DNA of 64,000 nucleotides, taken from contig NZ_BMVK01000015.1 in NCBI RefSeq assembly GCF_014650675.1, forward strand, positions 1 to 64,000, read 5' to 3'. The translations under genes were made by a program, and so were the position numbers. Of this stretch, positions 25,701 to 34,900 are shown one piece after another. The notes beneath the pieces were generated by a model, which ran no database searches, had not been told where the DNA came from, and worked only from the letters and a program-made list of their open reading frames with translations. How positions within the stretch are numbered: the first letter of the stretch is position 1; each line of letters starts with the position of its first letter. This stretch comes from Streptomyces anulatus (GTDB lineage: Bacteria; Actinomycetota; Actinomycetes; Streptomycetales; Streptomycetaceae).

Positions 25701-27764
25701 GCCGTCGCGTACGGCTTCTGGCTCGGCGACGCGTTCGCCTCCGGCGGCTCGGCGGGCTACGACCACAAGGGCATGGGCATCACCGCCCGGGGCGCCTGGG
25801 AGTCCGTCAAGCGGCACTTCCGGGAGCTGGGCCACGACACCCAGACCGAGGACTTCACCGTCGTCGGCGTCGGCGACATGTCCGGCGACGTGTTCGGCAA
25901 CGGGATGCTGCTCTCCGAGCACATCCGCCTCGTCGCCGCCTTCGACCACCGGCACATCTTCCTCGACCCGAACCCGGACGCCGCCACCTCGTACGCCGAG
26001 CGCCGTCGGCTGTTCGACCTGCCCCGCAGCTCCTGGGCCGACTACGAGACGGGCCTGCTCTCGGCGGGCGGCGGGATCCACCCGCGCAGCGCCAAGTCGA
26101 TCCCGCTCAACTCGCATGTCCGCGAGGCGCTCGGCATCGACCCCTCGGTGAGCAAGATGACGCCCGCCGACCTGATGCAGACCATCCTCAAGGCCCCCGT
26201 CGACCTGGTGTGGAACGGCGGCATCGGCACGTACATCAAGGCCGTCTCCGAGTCGAACGCCGACGTCGGCGACAAGGCCAACGACGCGATCCGCGTGAAC
26301 GGCGAGGACCTGCGGGCCAAGGTCGTCGGCGAGGGCGGCAACCTCGGGGCCACCCAGCTCGGCCGGATCGAGTTCGCCCGCAGCGGCGGCCGGATCAACA
26401 CCGACGCGATCGACAACAGCGCCGGTGTGGACACCTCCGACCACGAGGTGAACATCAAGATCCTGCTGAACGGTCTCGTGCGGGACGGCGACATGACCGT
26501 CAAGCAGCGCAACAAGCTGCTCGCCGACATGACCGACGAGGTCGGCGCGCTCGTCCTGCGCAACAACTACGCGCAGAACGTCGCGCTCTCCAACGCCTCC
26601 GCCCAGGCCCCCTCCCTGCTCCACGCCCAGCAGCGGTTCATGCGACGCCTGGAGCGCGACGGCGCCCTCGACCGGGCGCTGGAGTTCCTGCCCGCCGACC
26701 GGCACATCCGGGAGCTGCTGAGCAACGGCAAGGGGCTCAGCCAGCCCGAGCTGGCCGTGCTGATCGCCTACACCAAGATCACGGCGGCGGACGAGCTGAT
26801 CTCCACCGTCCTGCCGGACGACCCGCACCTGCAGAAGCTGGTGCACGCCTACTTCCCGAGCGAGCTGCGCGAGCGGTTCCCCGAGGCGGTCGACGGGCAC
26901 GCGCTGCGACGCGAGATCATCACGACGGTCCTGGTCAACGACACGGTGAACACCGCCGGTTCGACCTTCCTGCACCGGCTGCGCGAGGAGACCGGGGCGT
27001 CGATCGAGGAGATCGTCCGGGCCCAGTTCACGGCCCGTGAGATCTTCGGCCTGTCCCGGGTGTGGGACGCGGTCGAGGCGCTCGACAACAAGGTCGCCGC
27101 GGACGTCCAGACCCGGATCCGGCTGCACTCGCGGCGGCTGGTCGAGCGGGGTGCGCGCTGGCTGCTGGGCAACCGGCCGCAGCCCGTCGCCATCGCGGAG
27201 ACCATCGAAGGGTTCCGGGACGGCGTCGCGCGGGTCTGGGACGAGCTGCCCAAGATGCTCAAGGGTGCGGACCTGGACTGGTACCACTCGATCCTGGACG
27301 AGCTGACGGCCGCGGGTGTGCCGGACGAGCTGGCGGTCCGGGTGGCCGGGTTCTCCTCCGCCTTCCCGGCGCTGGACATCGTGGCCATCGCCGACCGTAC
27401 GGGTCAGGATCCGCTGGAGGTCGCCGAGGTCTACTACGACCTCGCGGACCGGCTGCGGATCACCCAGCTGATGGACCGGATCATCGAGCTGCCGCGGGCC
27501 GACCGCTGGCAGTCCATGGCCCGCGCCTCCATCCGCGAGGACCTGTACGCGGCGCACGCGGCGCTCACCTCGGACGTGCTGAGTGTGGGGAACGGGTCGT
27601 CCACGCCGGAGGAGCGGTTCCTGGCGTGGGAGTCGAAGAACGCGGCGATTCTTGCCCGGTCGCGGTCGACGCTGGAGGAGATCCAGGGGTCGGACGCGTT
27701 CGATCTGGCGAATCTGTCGGTGGCGATGCGGACGATGCGGACGTTGCTCCGTACGCACGCCTAG
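22758..27764 (+). CDS. gdhB: NAD-specific glutamate dehydrogenase, large type
   Basis: 1668 residues, the length of the 180-kDa class first described in Streptomyces (Bac_GDH family). It converts glutamate plus NAD+ to 2-oxoglutarate, ammonium and NADH. The N-terminal third carries ACT-like regulatory segments (HSVVEVVTDDMPFLVDSV). The central catalytic region has VPVGAKGGFVAK, GDMSGDVFGNGML and GEGGNLGATQLGR, covering the dehydrogenase and dinucleotide-binding parts. It is a monocistronic unit with its own strong terminator. Confidence 0.96.
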   Translation: MQTKLDEAKAELLAGAAKVAENGPGGGVGGPGGAPRARTSAAGADESARPGQDTVLAYLQRYYLHTAPEDLSGRDPVDVFGAAASHYRLAENRPQGTANVRVHTPTVEENGWTCSHSVVEVVTDDMPFLVDSVTNELSRQGRGIHVVIHPQVTVRRDVTGKLIEVLSGGPGLPKSANGRKGGKGVKAELPHDALVESWIHVEIDRETDRADLQQITADLLRVLSDVRETVEDWGKMRDAALRIADDLPGEPLDDLADEEVEEARELLRWLAADHFTFLGYREYELKDSDALAAVPGTGLGILRSDPHHSEDEAHPVSPSFDRLPADARAKAREHKLLVLTKANSRATVHRPSYLDYVGVKKFDAKGNVVGERRFLGLFSSAAYTESVRRVPVIRRKVAEVVEGAGFSYNSHDGRDLLQILETYPRDELFQTPVDQLRSIVTSVLYLQERRRLRLYLRQDEYGRYYSAIVYLPRDRYTTGVRLRLIDILKEELGGNSVDFTAWNTESILSRLHFVVRVPAGTELPHLTDADADRIEARLVEAARSWADGFQEALTAELGEERGAELQRQYGHSFPEGYKADHSPRAAVADLVHLETLKQGEKDFALSLYEPVGAGPGERRFKIYRTGEQVSLSAVLPALQQLGVEVVDERPYELRCADRTHAWIYDFGLRMPLVNGNGSYLADDARARFQEAFAAVWRGEAENDGFNALVLGAGLNWRQAMVLRAYAKYLRQAGSTFSQDYMESTLRNNVHTTRLLVSLFEARMSPGRQSAGTELTDGLLEELDGALDQVASLDEDRILRSFLTVIKATLRTNFFQHTEDGTPHSYVSMKFDPQAIPDLPAPRPAYEIWVYSPRVEGVHLRFGKVARGGLRWSDRREDFRTEILGLVKAQMVKNTVIVPVGAKGGFVAKQLPDPSVDRDAWLAEGIAAYRTFISALLDITDNMVTGEVVPPADVVRHDEDDTYLVVAADKGTASFSDIANEVAVAYGFWLGDAFASGGSAGYDHKGMGITARGAWESVKRHFRELGHDTQTEDFTVVGVGDMSGDVFGNGMLLSEHIRLVAAFDHRHIFLDPNPDAATSYAERRRLFDLPRSSWADYETGLLSAGGGIHPRSAKSIPLNSHVREALGIDPSVSKMTPADLMQTILKAPVDLVWNGGIGTYIKAVSESNADVGDKANDAIRVNGEDLRAKVVGEGGNLGATQLGRIEFARSGGRINTDAIDNSAGVDTSDHEVNIKILLNGLVRDGDMTVKQRNKLLADMTDEVGALVLRNNYAQNVALSNASAQAPSLLHAQQRFMRRLERDGALDRALEFLPADRHIRELLSNGKGLSQPELAVLIAYTKITAADELISTVLPDDPHLQKLVHAYFPSELRERFPEAVDGHALRREIITTVLVNDTVNTAGSTFLHRLREETGASIEEIVRAQFTAREIFGLSRVWDAVEALDNKVAADVQTRIRLHSRRLVERGARWLLGNRPQPVAIAETIEGFRDGVARVWDELPKMLKGADLDWYHSILDELTAAGVPDELAVRVAGFSSAFPALDIVAIADRTGQDPLEVAEVYYDLADRLRITQLMDRIIELPRADRWQSMARASIREDLYAAHAALTSDVLSVGNGSSTPEERFLAWESKNAAILARSRSTLEEIQGSDAFDLANLSVAMRTMRTLLRTHA

Positions 27765-27782
27765 GGGTTCTTGTACGTCTGT

Positions 27783-27813
27783 GGGGCCGGCGCCACGTGG
27801 TGGTGCCGGCCCC
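27783..27813. terminator. terminator after gdhB
   Basis: A 14-bp stem with one G-U pair (GGGGCCGGCGCCAC against GTGGTGCCGGCCCC) and a 3-nt loop, 19 bases past the stop. Confidence 0.85.
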
Positions 27814-27850
27814 CTGGGCGTTTTCTGCGGGCCTCCGGGGCGCGGGTTTT

Positions 27851-27976
27851 GTCCTCAAGCGCCGGACGGGCTGAAGTGTTGTCCTCAAGCGCCGGACGGG
27901 CTGGGTGTGCGCGGGTGGACCGGGAGGTGCGCGGGGGCTCCGGCGGAGGGCTTGTCCTCAAGCGCCGGACGGGCTG
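27851..27976. repeat. REP-like repeat cluster, three copies
   Basis: Copies of the CAAGCGCCGGACGGGCTG family at 27851-27873, 27881-27903 and 27954-27976, between the convergent gdhB and exporter ATPase genes. It is the same family as at 21428-21669; the two sites suggest a dispersed element favouring convergent gene ends. Confidence 0.85.
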
Positions 27977-28009
27977 GGTGTGCGCGGGTGGGCCGGACCG
28001 GGTGAGGGG

Positions 28010-28819
28010 CTACTTGCGTTTGGTGAATGCTTCGTACGCTGCCACTACTTCCTTTGCCGGGCCGTCCATCCTCAGTGTGCCCGCTTCCAGCCACAGGGCC
28101 CGGTCGCAGGTTTCGGTGATCGATCTGTTGCTGTGGCTGACCAGGAAGACCGTGCCCGCCTCGGCGCGCAGTTCCTTGATGCGGTCCTTGCTGCGGCGCT
28201 GGAACTTCGCGTCGCCCGTGGACAGCGCCTCGTCGATCAGGAGCACGTCGTGGCTCTTGGCCGCCGCGATGGAGAAGCGGAGCCGGGCGCCCATGCCCGA
28301 GGAGTACGTGCGCATCGGCAGCGTGATGAAGTCGCCCTTCTCGTTGATGCCGGAGAAGTCGACGATCTCGTCGTAGCGTTCGCGGATCTGCTCGCGGGTC
28401 ATGCCCATCGCGAGTCCGCCCAGCACCACGTTGCGCTCGCCCGTCAGGTCGCCCATCAGCGCCGCGTTCACGCCGAGCAGCGACGGCTGGCCCTGGGTGT
28501 GGACCCTGCCCCGGGTCGGCGGGAGCAGGCCCGCGACCGCCTTGAGCAGCGTCGACTTGCCCGAGCCGTTGGAGCCGATCAGGCCGATGGCCTCGCCCTT
28601 GTACGCGGCGAAGCTGACCCCCTTCACGGCGTGCACCTGGCGTGCGCCGGGGGTACGGCGGCGGGTGGTGATCCGGCTGAGCGCCGAGGTGGCGCTGCCC
28701 TTGCCCGTACGGGCGCCGTTGACCGTGTACGTGATGTGGACGTCGTCGACGACGACGGTCGGGACGCGCCGGTCGACGGGCGCATCCCCGAGGCCGGGGG
28801 AATCCTTGAGATCAGCCAC
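28010..28819 (-). CDS. polysaccharide/teichoic acid export ABC transporter, ATP-binding protein (TagH/Wzt-like)
   Basis: 269 residues. Walker A is GLIGSNGSGKSTLL, the signature is TYSSGMGARLRFSIA and Walker B is DVLLIDEALSTGD, followed by the H-loop VSHSN. The SSGM signature and the long segment before Walker A are typical of the TagH/Wzt class that exports lipid-linked polymers. It lacks the C-terminal carbohydrate-binding domain of some Wzt proteins, ending with a short FTKRK tail. It overlaps the permease gene by 8 bp and powers export of the polymer made by this locus. Confidence 0.93.
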   Translation of the reverse strand: MADLKDSPGLGDAPVDRRVPTVVVDDVHITYTVNGARTGKGSATSALSRITTRRRTPGARQVHAVKGVSFAAYKGEAIGLIGSNGSGKSTLLKAVAGLLPPTRGRVHTQGQPSLLGVNAALMGDLTGERNVVLGGLAMGMTREQIRERYDEIVDFSGINEKGDFITLPMRTYSSGMGARLRFSIAAAKSHDVLLIDEALSTGDAKFQRRSKDRIKELRAEAGTVFLVSHSNRSITETCDRALWLEAGTLRMDGPAKEVVAAYEAFTKRK

Positions 28820-29750
28820 GTCCGTACGTCTCCTCGGCCTTCCAGAAGTACACGAATCCGGCCACTCCGCACAGCAGTGCCCAGCCCGCCGCGACCGCCC
28901 ATGCGTACGGCGGCAACTGCGCCCAGGTGTAGCTGTCGATGAGCGCGTACCGCATGAGGTTGATGAAGAGCGCCGCCGGGTTGTACTCCAGCGCCACCAT
29001 CACCGCGTGCGGCACCCGGTCCCCCTTGAGCAGGTGGTCCAGGCTCCACATCACGCCGGAGGAGTACATCCAGGTCCGCAGCACGAACGGCGTCAGCTGC
29101 GCGATGTCCGGGGTCTTCGCCGTCAGCCGGGCCACGGCCATCGACACCCCGGTGTTGAACACCGCCTGGAGCGCGAGCGCCGGGACGGCCAGCAGCCAGG
29201 ACGGGCGCGGGTACTGGCCGAACGCCAGCAGGATCACGGTCAGCGCGCCGAGTGAGAACAGCAGCTGCTGCAACTGCTGGAGGGCGAGGGCCACCGGCAG
29301 CGAGGCGCGCGGGAAGTGCAGGGCCCGGACCAGTCCGATGTTGCCGCTGATCGCCCGCGTGCCCGCCGTGATCGAGCTGGCGGTGAAGGTCCAGATGAAG
29401 ACCCCGGTGACCAGGAACGGGACGAAGTCCTCCACCCCGTGCTTGGTGTTCATCAGGACACCGAAGATGAAGTAGTAGACCGTCGCGTTCAGCAGCGGCG
29501 TCATGATCTGCCAGATCTGGCCGAGCTTCGCCTGGCTGTACTGGGCGGTCAGCTTGGCCGTCGCGAACGCGGCGATGAAGTGCCGCCGCCCCCAGAGCTG
29601 CCGGATGTAGGCGGGCAGCGTCGGCCGGGCGCCGCTGACCGTCAGGCCGTGCCGGGCGGCCAGGGCGGCCAGCTCACCGGGTGCGTAGGTGGGGACGTCC
29701 TGGGCGGGGGTGCTCACCGGGGACGGCGGAGCTGCTGTCTGGCTCACCAC
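28812..29750 (-). CDS. polysaccharide/teichoic acid export ABC transporter permease (TagG/Wzm-like)
   Basis: 312 residues from a GTG at 29750, with GTG 29747 next to it; a longer in-frame reading to 29930 would cross the palindrome upstream and is unlikely. Six membrane segments begin after AKLTAQYSQAKLGQIWQIMTPLL, a hallmark of ABC-2 type polysaccharide exporters. PHAVMVALEYNPAALFINLMRY lies in the later part, and the gene is paired with the ATPase by overlap. It is divergent from the TetR regulator. Confidence 0.92.
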   Translation of the reverse strand: MVSQTAAPPSPVSTPAQDVPTYAPGELAALAARHGLTVSGARPTLPAYIRQLWGRRHFIAAFATAKLTAQYSQAKLGQIWQIMTPLLNATVYYFIFGVLMNTKHGVEDFVPFLVTGVFIWTFTASSITAGTRAISGNIGLVRALHFPRASLPVALALQQLQQLLFSLGALTVILLAFGQYPRPSWLLAVPALALQAVFNTGVSMAVARLTAKTPDIAQLTPFVLRTWMYSSGVMWSLDHLLKGDRVPHAVMVALEYNPAALFINLMRYALIDSYTWAQLPPYAWAVAAGWALLCGVAGFVYFWKAEETYGRG

Positions 29751-29827
29751 GAACGATCGCTTTCGACGGAAGCGGGAGGGGGGACGATGCCCGAACGCCT
29801 GAACGGTTAGGCGGTGGCGCGGTGGGG

Positions 29828-29890
29828 CGATACGGCGACGGAACGATACGGTCCCGTGGGGACGCCCTCGTTGGGACGGGACCGTATCGT
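29828..29890. promoter_or_regulatory. candidate operator: 15-bp inverted repeat plus direct repeat
   Basis: ACGATACGGTCCCGT (29843-29857) is exactly repeated in inverse at 29876-29890 with an 18-bp spacer. CGATACGG also occurs at 29828-29835, 16 bp upstream of the left-arm copy. The site lies between the divergent exporter and TetR genes, so it is a likely binding site for the TetR protein. Confidence 0.6.
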
Positions 29891-29962
29891 CGTAACGCTG
29901 AGAGTAGGACGCTTCTACGTCGCAACGCAACCGTTTCGTCGCGGCCGACTATCATGCGGGCC

Positions 29963-30571
29963 ATGACCACCGAACGGGGAACCCGCCGCCGCGCCCCCGC
30001 AGGCGCCGCCGTCCTGCGCGAGGACGTGACGGACGCCATCCGCGCCGCCGTCTTCGAGGAACTCGCCGCGGTGGGGTTCGCCCGGATGTCCATCGAGGGC
30101 ATCGCCCGGCGTGCGGGCGTCGGCAAGACCGCTGTCTACCGCCGCTGGAAGTCCAAGCTGGCGCTCGTCCTCGACCTGGTAGCGGCCGTCGCCGCCCAGG
30201 GGATGCCCGCCCCGGCCACCGGTTCGCTGTACGGGGATGTGCGCGCCGTCCTGGAACTGGCCGCGTACGCGCTGCGCCACCCGGTCGCCTCGCAGGTCAT
30301 CCCGGACCTGCTGGTCGAAGCGGCCCGGAACCCGGAGATCTCCGAGGCGATCAAGACCGCGCTCCTGGACCAGCAGCAGGGCGTCGCCGCCGTGGTGGTG
30401 AGGGAGGCGGTGGCCCGGGGCGAGCTGCCCGCAGGAAGCGATCCCGACCGGGCGCTCGATCTGATCGTCGGCCCGCTGTACTGGCGGCTCGTGGTGGTCC
30501 GCGGCGAGCTGCCGAAGGGCTACCTGGACGACCTGGCCGCCTCGGCGGTCGCCGCCCTCAAGCACGCGTGA
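29963..30571 (+). CDS. TetR/AcrR family transcriptional regulator
   Basis: 202 residues from ATG 29963; ATG 29954 would add three. The N-terminal helix-turn-helix (AVFEELAAVGFARMSIEGIA, then RRAGVGKTAVYRRWKSK) is clear. The C-terminal ligand domain has the TetR_C_16/AcrR-type pattern ending RGELPKGYLDDLAASAVAAL. Position opposite the TagG/TagH-like operon, with a palindrome in between, suggests it controls export and itself. The last 22 bases around its stop codon are duplicated 30 bp downstream (30561-30582 and 30591-30612). Confidence 0.92.
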   Translation: MTTERGTRRRAPAGAAVLREDVTDAIRAAVFEELAAVGFARMSIEGIARRAGVGKTAVYRRWKSKLALVLDLVAAVAAQGMPAPATGSLYGDVRAVLELAAYALRHPVASQVIPDLLVEAARNPEISEAIKTALLDQQQGVAAVVVREAVARGELPAGSDPDRALDLIVGPLYWRLVVVRGELPKGYLDDLAASAVAALKHA

Positions 30572-30612
30572 GGCAAGCCGGGCGGGCTTGAGCACGCGTG
30601 AGGGAAGCCGGG
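30561..30612 (+). repeat. direct duplication across the TetR stop codon
   Basis: AGCACGCGTGAGGCAAGCC at 30561 recurs at 30591 with one mismatch (22-bp match including the following GGG, 30-bp period). The stop codon lies in the first copy. Confidence 0.75.
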
Positions 30613-30623
30613 AGCGGCCCGCG

Positions 30624-31841
30624 TCAGTGCGCCGCCACCCGTGCCAGCACCTCGCCCGTGCGCGGGCTGAACGCCAGCATCGTCGCGTTCTCGGGCAGCC
30701 GCTGGTTGCGGGTCAGCAGCAGCCAGCGCACCCCGTACCGGGCGGTGATCCCGTCCCGCCGGGCCTGCGGGGTCGACGCGTCGAGGTAGGCGGCCACCGC
30801 CCGGCTCCGATCCCGCCGCTCCGTGCGCGCGAGCCCCGCGTCCGGCAGCGCGTCGGCCAGCACGTACGCCCCGTGCCCGGCCAGCGCGTACATCGCCGGG
30901 CGGCTGTCCGTCAGGACCACCTCGCCCGGCGGCACGTACGCGGTCGCCCAGGCGTACGGCTCCCCGGCCGCCCGCACCCCCTCGGCCGCCGGCGGGCCCG
31001 TGGTCCGGCCCTCGACGGGGGTGCGCGGGGCGGTGAGCCCGTTGTAGTACGGCCACAGCGCCGCCACGGTCACCGCGCACACGGCGGCGGACGCCCACCG
31101 CCACACGGTCGGCCGGATCCGGGTCCGCGTCCGGACCGCGATCAGGGCGACGCACCCGATCGCCGCTCCGATCGCCGTCGGCGGGTGGACCAGCAGGACG
31201 AGCCCGAGCAGTACGCCGATCCCGGCCGCCTCCGCCCACCGGGGCGTCCGGCCCGGCCTCGGATCACCGGGGCGGGCGGTCCGGGCGGTCGTGCGACCGG
31301 TCCACGCCCACAGATGCAGGGTGACCGCGACCGCGAACGTGCTCGGTGCGCTCCAGCGCGCCGGGTCCGCCCAGTGGATCAGGGCCAGGGGCACCAGCAC
31401 GAGGACCGGAACCCAGCGGTTCGGGGTCAGCAGCCGGGTGAGCCGGCCGATCCCGGTGAGCAGGAGCAGCAGGTTCACCGACGCGGCCAGCGCGACGACG
31501 GACGGGCCCGAAAGCCCGGTGGCGCGGGCGGCCAGCCCCTGGAGCAGCGCGTACGGGGAGTAGTGCGCGCTCGCCACGGCGGGCAGGTCGGTCATCGGGA
31601 ACGCCGGGTGCAGCAGGTTCACCCGCAGCCGTTCGACGACCGCCGCCTGGAGCCCGGCCTCGCAGCAGAGCGGAGCCTGCCAGGCCGCCGCCGACAGCAC
31701 CGCCCACAGCAGGCCGCCCAGCAGGAGGTACGGCGACGGCAGCCACAGGGGCGGCCGGGCCGTCCCGTCGGCCCCGTCGCCTCCGGTCGCGGCGGGCGGG
31801 AGATCGGAGGGCGGGGCGGAAGCTGCGGAGAAGAGGGGCAC
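30624..31841 (-). CDS. multi-pass membrane protein, possible GT-C-type glycosyltransferase
   Basis: 405 residues from a GTG. About eight hydrophobic segments (for example LLLGGLLWAVLSAAAW, VALAASVNLLLLLTGIG, GVLLGLVLLVHPPTAIGAAI) are followed by a soluble C-terminal domain containing PPGEVVLTDSRPAMYALAGHG. That layout resembles GT-C transferases or flippase-associated membrane proteins, but no DxD-type catalytic motif in the first loop is certain. It lies downstream of the large GT2-TagF gene on the same strand and may add or modify a sugar on the exported polymer. The function is inferred from context only. Confidence 0.65.
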   Translation of the reverse strand: MPLFSAASAPPSDLPPAATGGDGADGTARPPLWLPSPYLLLGGLLWAVLSAAAWQAPLCCEAGLQAAVVERLRVNLLHPAFPMTDLPAVASAHYSPYALLQGLAARATGLSGPSVVALAASVNLLLLLTGIGRLTRLLTPNRWVPVLVLVPLALIHWADPARWSAPSTFAVAVTLHLWAWTGRTTARTARPGDPRPGRTPRWAEAAGIGVLLGLVLLVHPPTAIGAAIGCVALIAVRTRTRIRPTVWRWASAAVCAVTVAALWPYYNGLTAPRTPVEGRTTGPPAAEGVRAAGEPYAWATAYVPPGEVVLTDSRPAMYALAGHGAYVLADALPDAGLARTERRDRSRAVAAYLDASTPQARRDGITARYGVRWLLLTRNQRLPENATMLAFSPRTGEVLARVAAH

Positions 31842-31923
31842 ACCTCATGGGTTCCGTGCGGCGGGCCCGCTCTCCCCGCCGCCACCCGTCCGAGGGATTC
31901 CGGGCCCCGGCTTCCCGACGCAC

Positions 31924-34900
31924 TCAGGCCGTGTCCGCCAGCAGCCGGTCCGCGACCCGGGCCGCCGCGCCGCCGTCGTCCAGGTCGCAGTAGTCGCGGC
32001 GGAAACTCTCGTACGCGTCGGCGTGCCGGGCCGCCAGCGAACCGGTGTCGCGCAGCGCCTGCGCCACCTCGTCCGTCGTGACCAGCAGCGGCCCCGGCGC
32101 CCGGGTCTCGAAGTCCAGGCAGAAGCCGCGCACGGTGTCGCGGTAGTGCTCCAGGTCGTACGTGTGGAAGAGCATCGGCCGGCCCGTCAGCGCGAAGTCG
32201 AACATCAGCCCCGCGTAGTCCGTCACCAGGACGTCGGCCACCAGCAGCAGCCCGGCGGCCCCCCGGTGCCCGGACACGTCGAGCACACCGGGCCCGTCCT
32301 GGAGCCCACCGGTGACCCGGGGGTGCCGCCGGACCAGCACCGTGTGGCCGGGGCCGAGCGCCCGGGCCAGGGCGCCCGGGTCGAGCGCCGGGTCCCAGCG
32401 GTACGGGCCGGGGGCCGTGCGGCCGGCCGCCGCCGGGGGATGGGCCAGGTGGTCGCGGTAGGTCGGGGCGTACAGCACGACGCGGTGGTCCTCCGGGATC
32501 CCGAGCCCGCGCCGCACCTCCTCGGCGGCCTTGTCCCGGTCGGGCGGGAACAGCACGTCGTTGGCGGGCGACCCGGCCTCCAGCACCTCGCCCCCGTACC
32601 CCAGCGACCGGCGCAGCCACGGGGTGGCGAAGCGGCTCGGGGAGACCAGCACCGACCACTGGGCCGACCGCCGCGGCAGGGTGGCGAGGTACTGGTGGTC
32701 GGCGTAGAGGGTGTCCGCCAGATCGCCGCCGAACCGGCCGAGCGGGGTGCCGTGCCACGTCTGGACGACCGTCTGCCCCGGCCGCCGCTCGAACCACCCG
32801 GGCAGTTGTTCGTCCGTGACGATCCGGCGGGAGCGGGCCAGCGCCTCGTACCAGGCGGCGCTGTGCACGGGGACGGCCCGCGCGCCGGGCGGCACGTGGG
32901 TGGTCCGGCCGGGGGTGGTACCGGTGACCCACAGGTGTTCGGTCTCCGTGCCCCGGCGTACGAGTTCGGTGTGGACGGCGCGCGGGGAGTCGCCGCCCGC
33001 GTAGAGGACGGTGTCGCGGAGCGGAAGGGTCGTGCGCCCGTCGCGGTAGTGCGCGGCGCGCAGGAGCCGCCTGCCGTACGCGCTCCGCCCGGCGGTCTCC
33101 GCCTGCGGCCCCGCGACGACGGAGAGCCGGTCGCCGTGCCGCCGCTCCAGGCGCAGGGGGCTCCCGGCTCCGCCGCAGGGGAGCCGCGCGGCGGCGGAGC
33201 CGAGGACGTGTACGGGGCGGCCGTCCAGGCGGACCTCCCAGCGGCCTTCCGGGAGCGGCGGGGCGATCAGCGCGGAGAAACGGCTCGGCGCGTGGTCGGG
33301 GGCCCGGCCCGAGTTCTCCTCCGAGCTCACGCCGCCCGCGTTGCTCACGTGGTTCTCCTCCGAGCTCACGTCCGAGTTCTCGCCCGAAGCTCCGTACACG
33401 GCAGACTTCGCGGCGGTCCCCGCGGCTTCATCCGAACCGGCCTCCGAACCGGCCTCCGCACCGGCCTCCGCACCGGTCTGCGCACCGGCCTCCGCACCGG
33501 TCTGCGCGATGGTCCCCGTGAACGTCGCCGCGACCGGGACCGCCTCGTGCAGCGTCTCGTGGTGCAGGACCAGGCGGCCGCCGGACGCGGTCGTCGTCGC
33601 CGTCCCCGGGGCGGACGGGGCGTACGTCCCCGAGATGCGCAGGGCCCCCTCCGGCGTACGCTCCACCCGGTCCGCGTACGGGGGCCCCGACAGGTCCAGC
33701 ACCAGGTCGCCCGCCGGGTCCGCGCACGCGGGCGGCGGCAGGTCCGGGGCGGCGGGCAGCGGGACGCGGGCGCCGTCGGCGAGCAGCAGCCGGACCCGCC
33801 AGCGCGCGCCGCCCGCCGCCTCGACCTCGCGAGGGGCCCGGTGCGGGGCGGGCGGGGCTGCGGCGAGGTCGGCGAGCGGCACCCGGACCGTGAACCCGAC
33901 CCCGTCCGGCCCGCGCCCCCCGCCGGCCGCACTCGTCCCGCCCGACCCCCCGCCCCCGGCGGTCTCCGCGTGCTCCGTCACCACCGGGCAGGAGCGCTCC
34001 TCGCTCCCGTCGCGGGTCAGCAGCAGCGCCGCCGGCCTGCCTCCGCCGAAGAGCCGGCCCGTGAGTTCCAGCGGGGCCCCCTCCGCCCCGGCGGTCCGGT
34101 GGCCCTCGGCCCGTGCCCGCAGGTGCGACACGGTCAGCCGGAGCCGGCCGCCCCGGTAGTCGAGCACCGCCCGCCGCCCGTCGCCCAGGTCGTGGACGAG
34201 CGGCTGGTCCGCGCCCGCGTCCGGGGCACGCACCGCCACCCGCCGCACCGCTCCGGGCGCGGCGAGGACCAGGCCGACCAGCCAGCCGCCGCCGTCCGTT
34301 GTCGCGGGCAGCCGGTCCGGGTCGAGGACCATCTCGAAGCCCGCGTGGTCGTAGCCGTGCAGCCCCTGGCCGGAGTTCACCGTCGCCTCGGGCGCGTCCA
34401 CGGACCGCACCGGCACCGGCCGCACCTGCCGCCCGCGCTCCGCCCGGACCATCCCCACCGTGAGCCGCTGCCGGGCGGAGGCGGCGGGGAGGTTGCGCAG
34501 ATACGCGTACCCGCGCAGCCGCAGCTTCCCGTCCGCGCCCCAGCGCGCCTCCAGCAGCCGCGCCACCGCGGGGATGTCCGTGCGCGTGAGCCGGGCGCTC
34601 GCGCCGCGCACGCCGGGGTACACCGCTCGCCGCCGCCCCGGCAGCCCCTCGACCGCGAACGTGCCCGCCCCGTTGGCCCGTTCGAAGGCGAGGACCGTCA
34701 GCAGCTCCTCCAGACGCCGCTCCCGCACCAGCGCCCACTTGATGCGCAGCTCCACCGGCAGCCCCTCCAGCGCCCCGGGTCCCGCCCGGTCGACGAAGGC
34801 CCCCGCGCCCTCCAGGAACGCCGCCCGGTACGCCTCGCCGCCCATCGGCAGGCCGTCCAGGAAGTACCCGAAGTCGTCGCGCAGGCAGGACGCGTCGTAC

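Noticed and set aside
22725-27758. 1677-codon open frame on the minus strand opposite gdhB
   Set aside because: It is a frame shadow caused by GC-rich third positions; the translation is low-complexity Val/Leu/Gly/Arg-rich with no domain, while the plus strand encodes a full known enzyme.
28820-29930. Longer TagG-like permease start
   Set aside because: It would place the palindrome and TetR-side promoter inside the coding region; the extra residues are Arg-rich with no family match.
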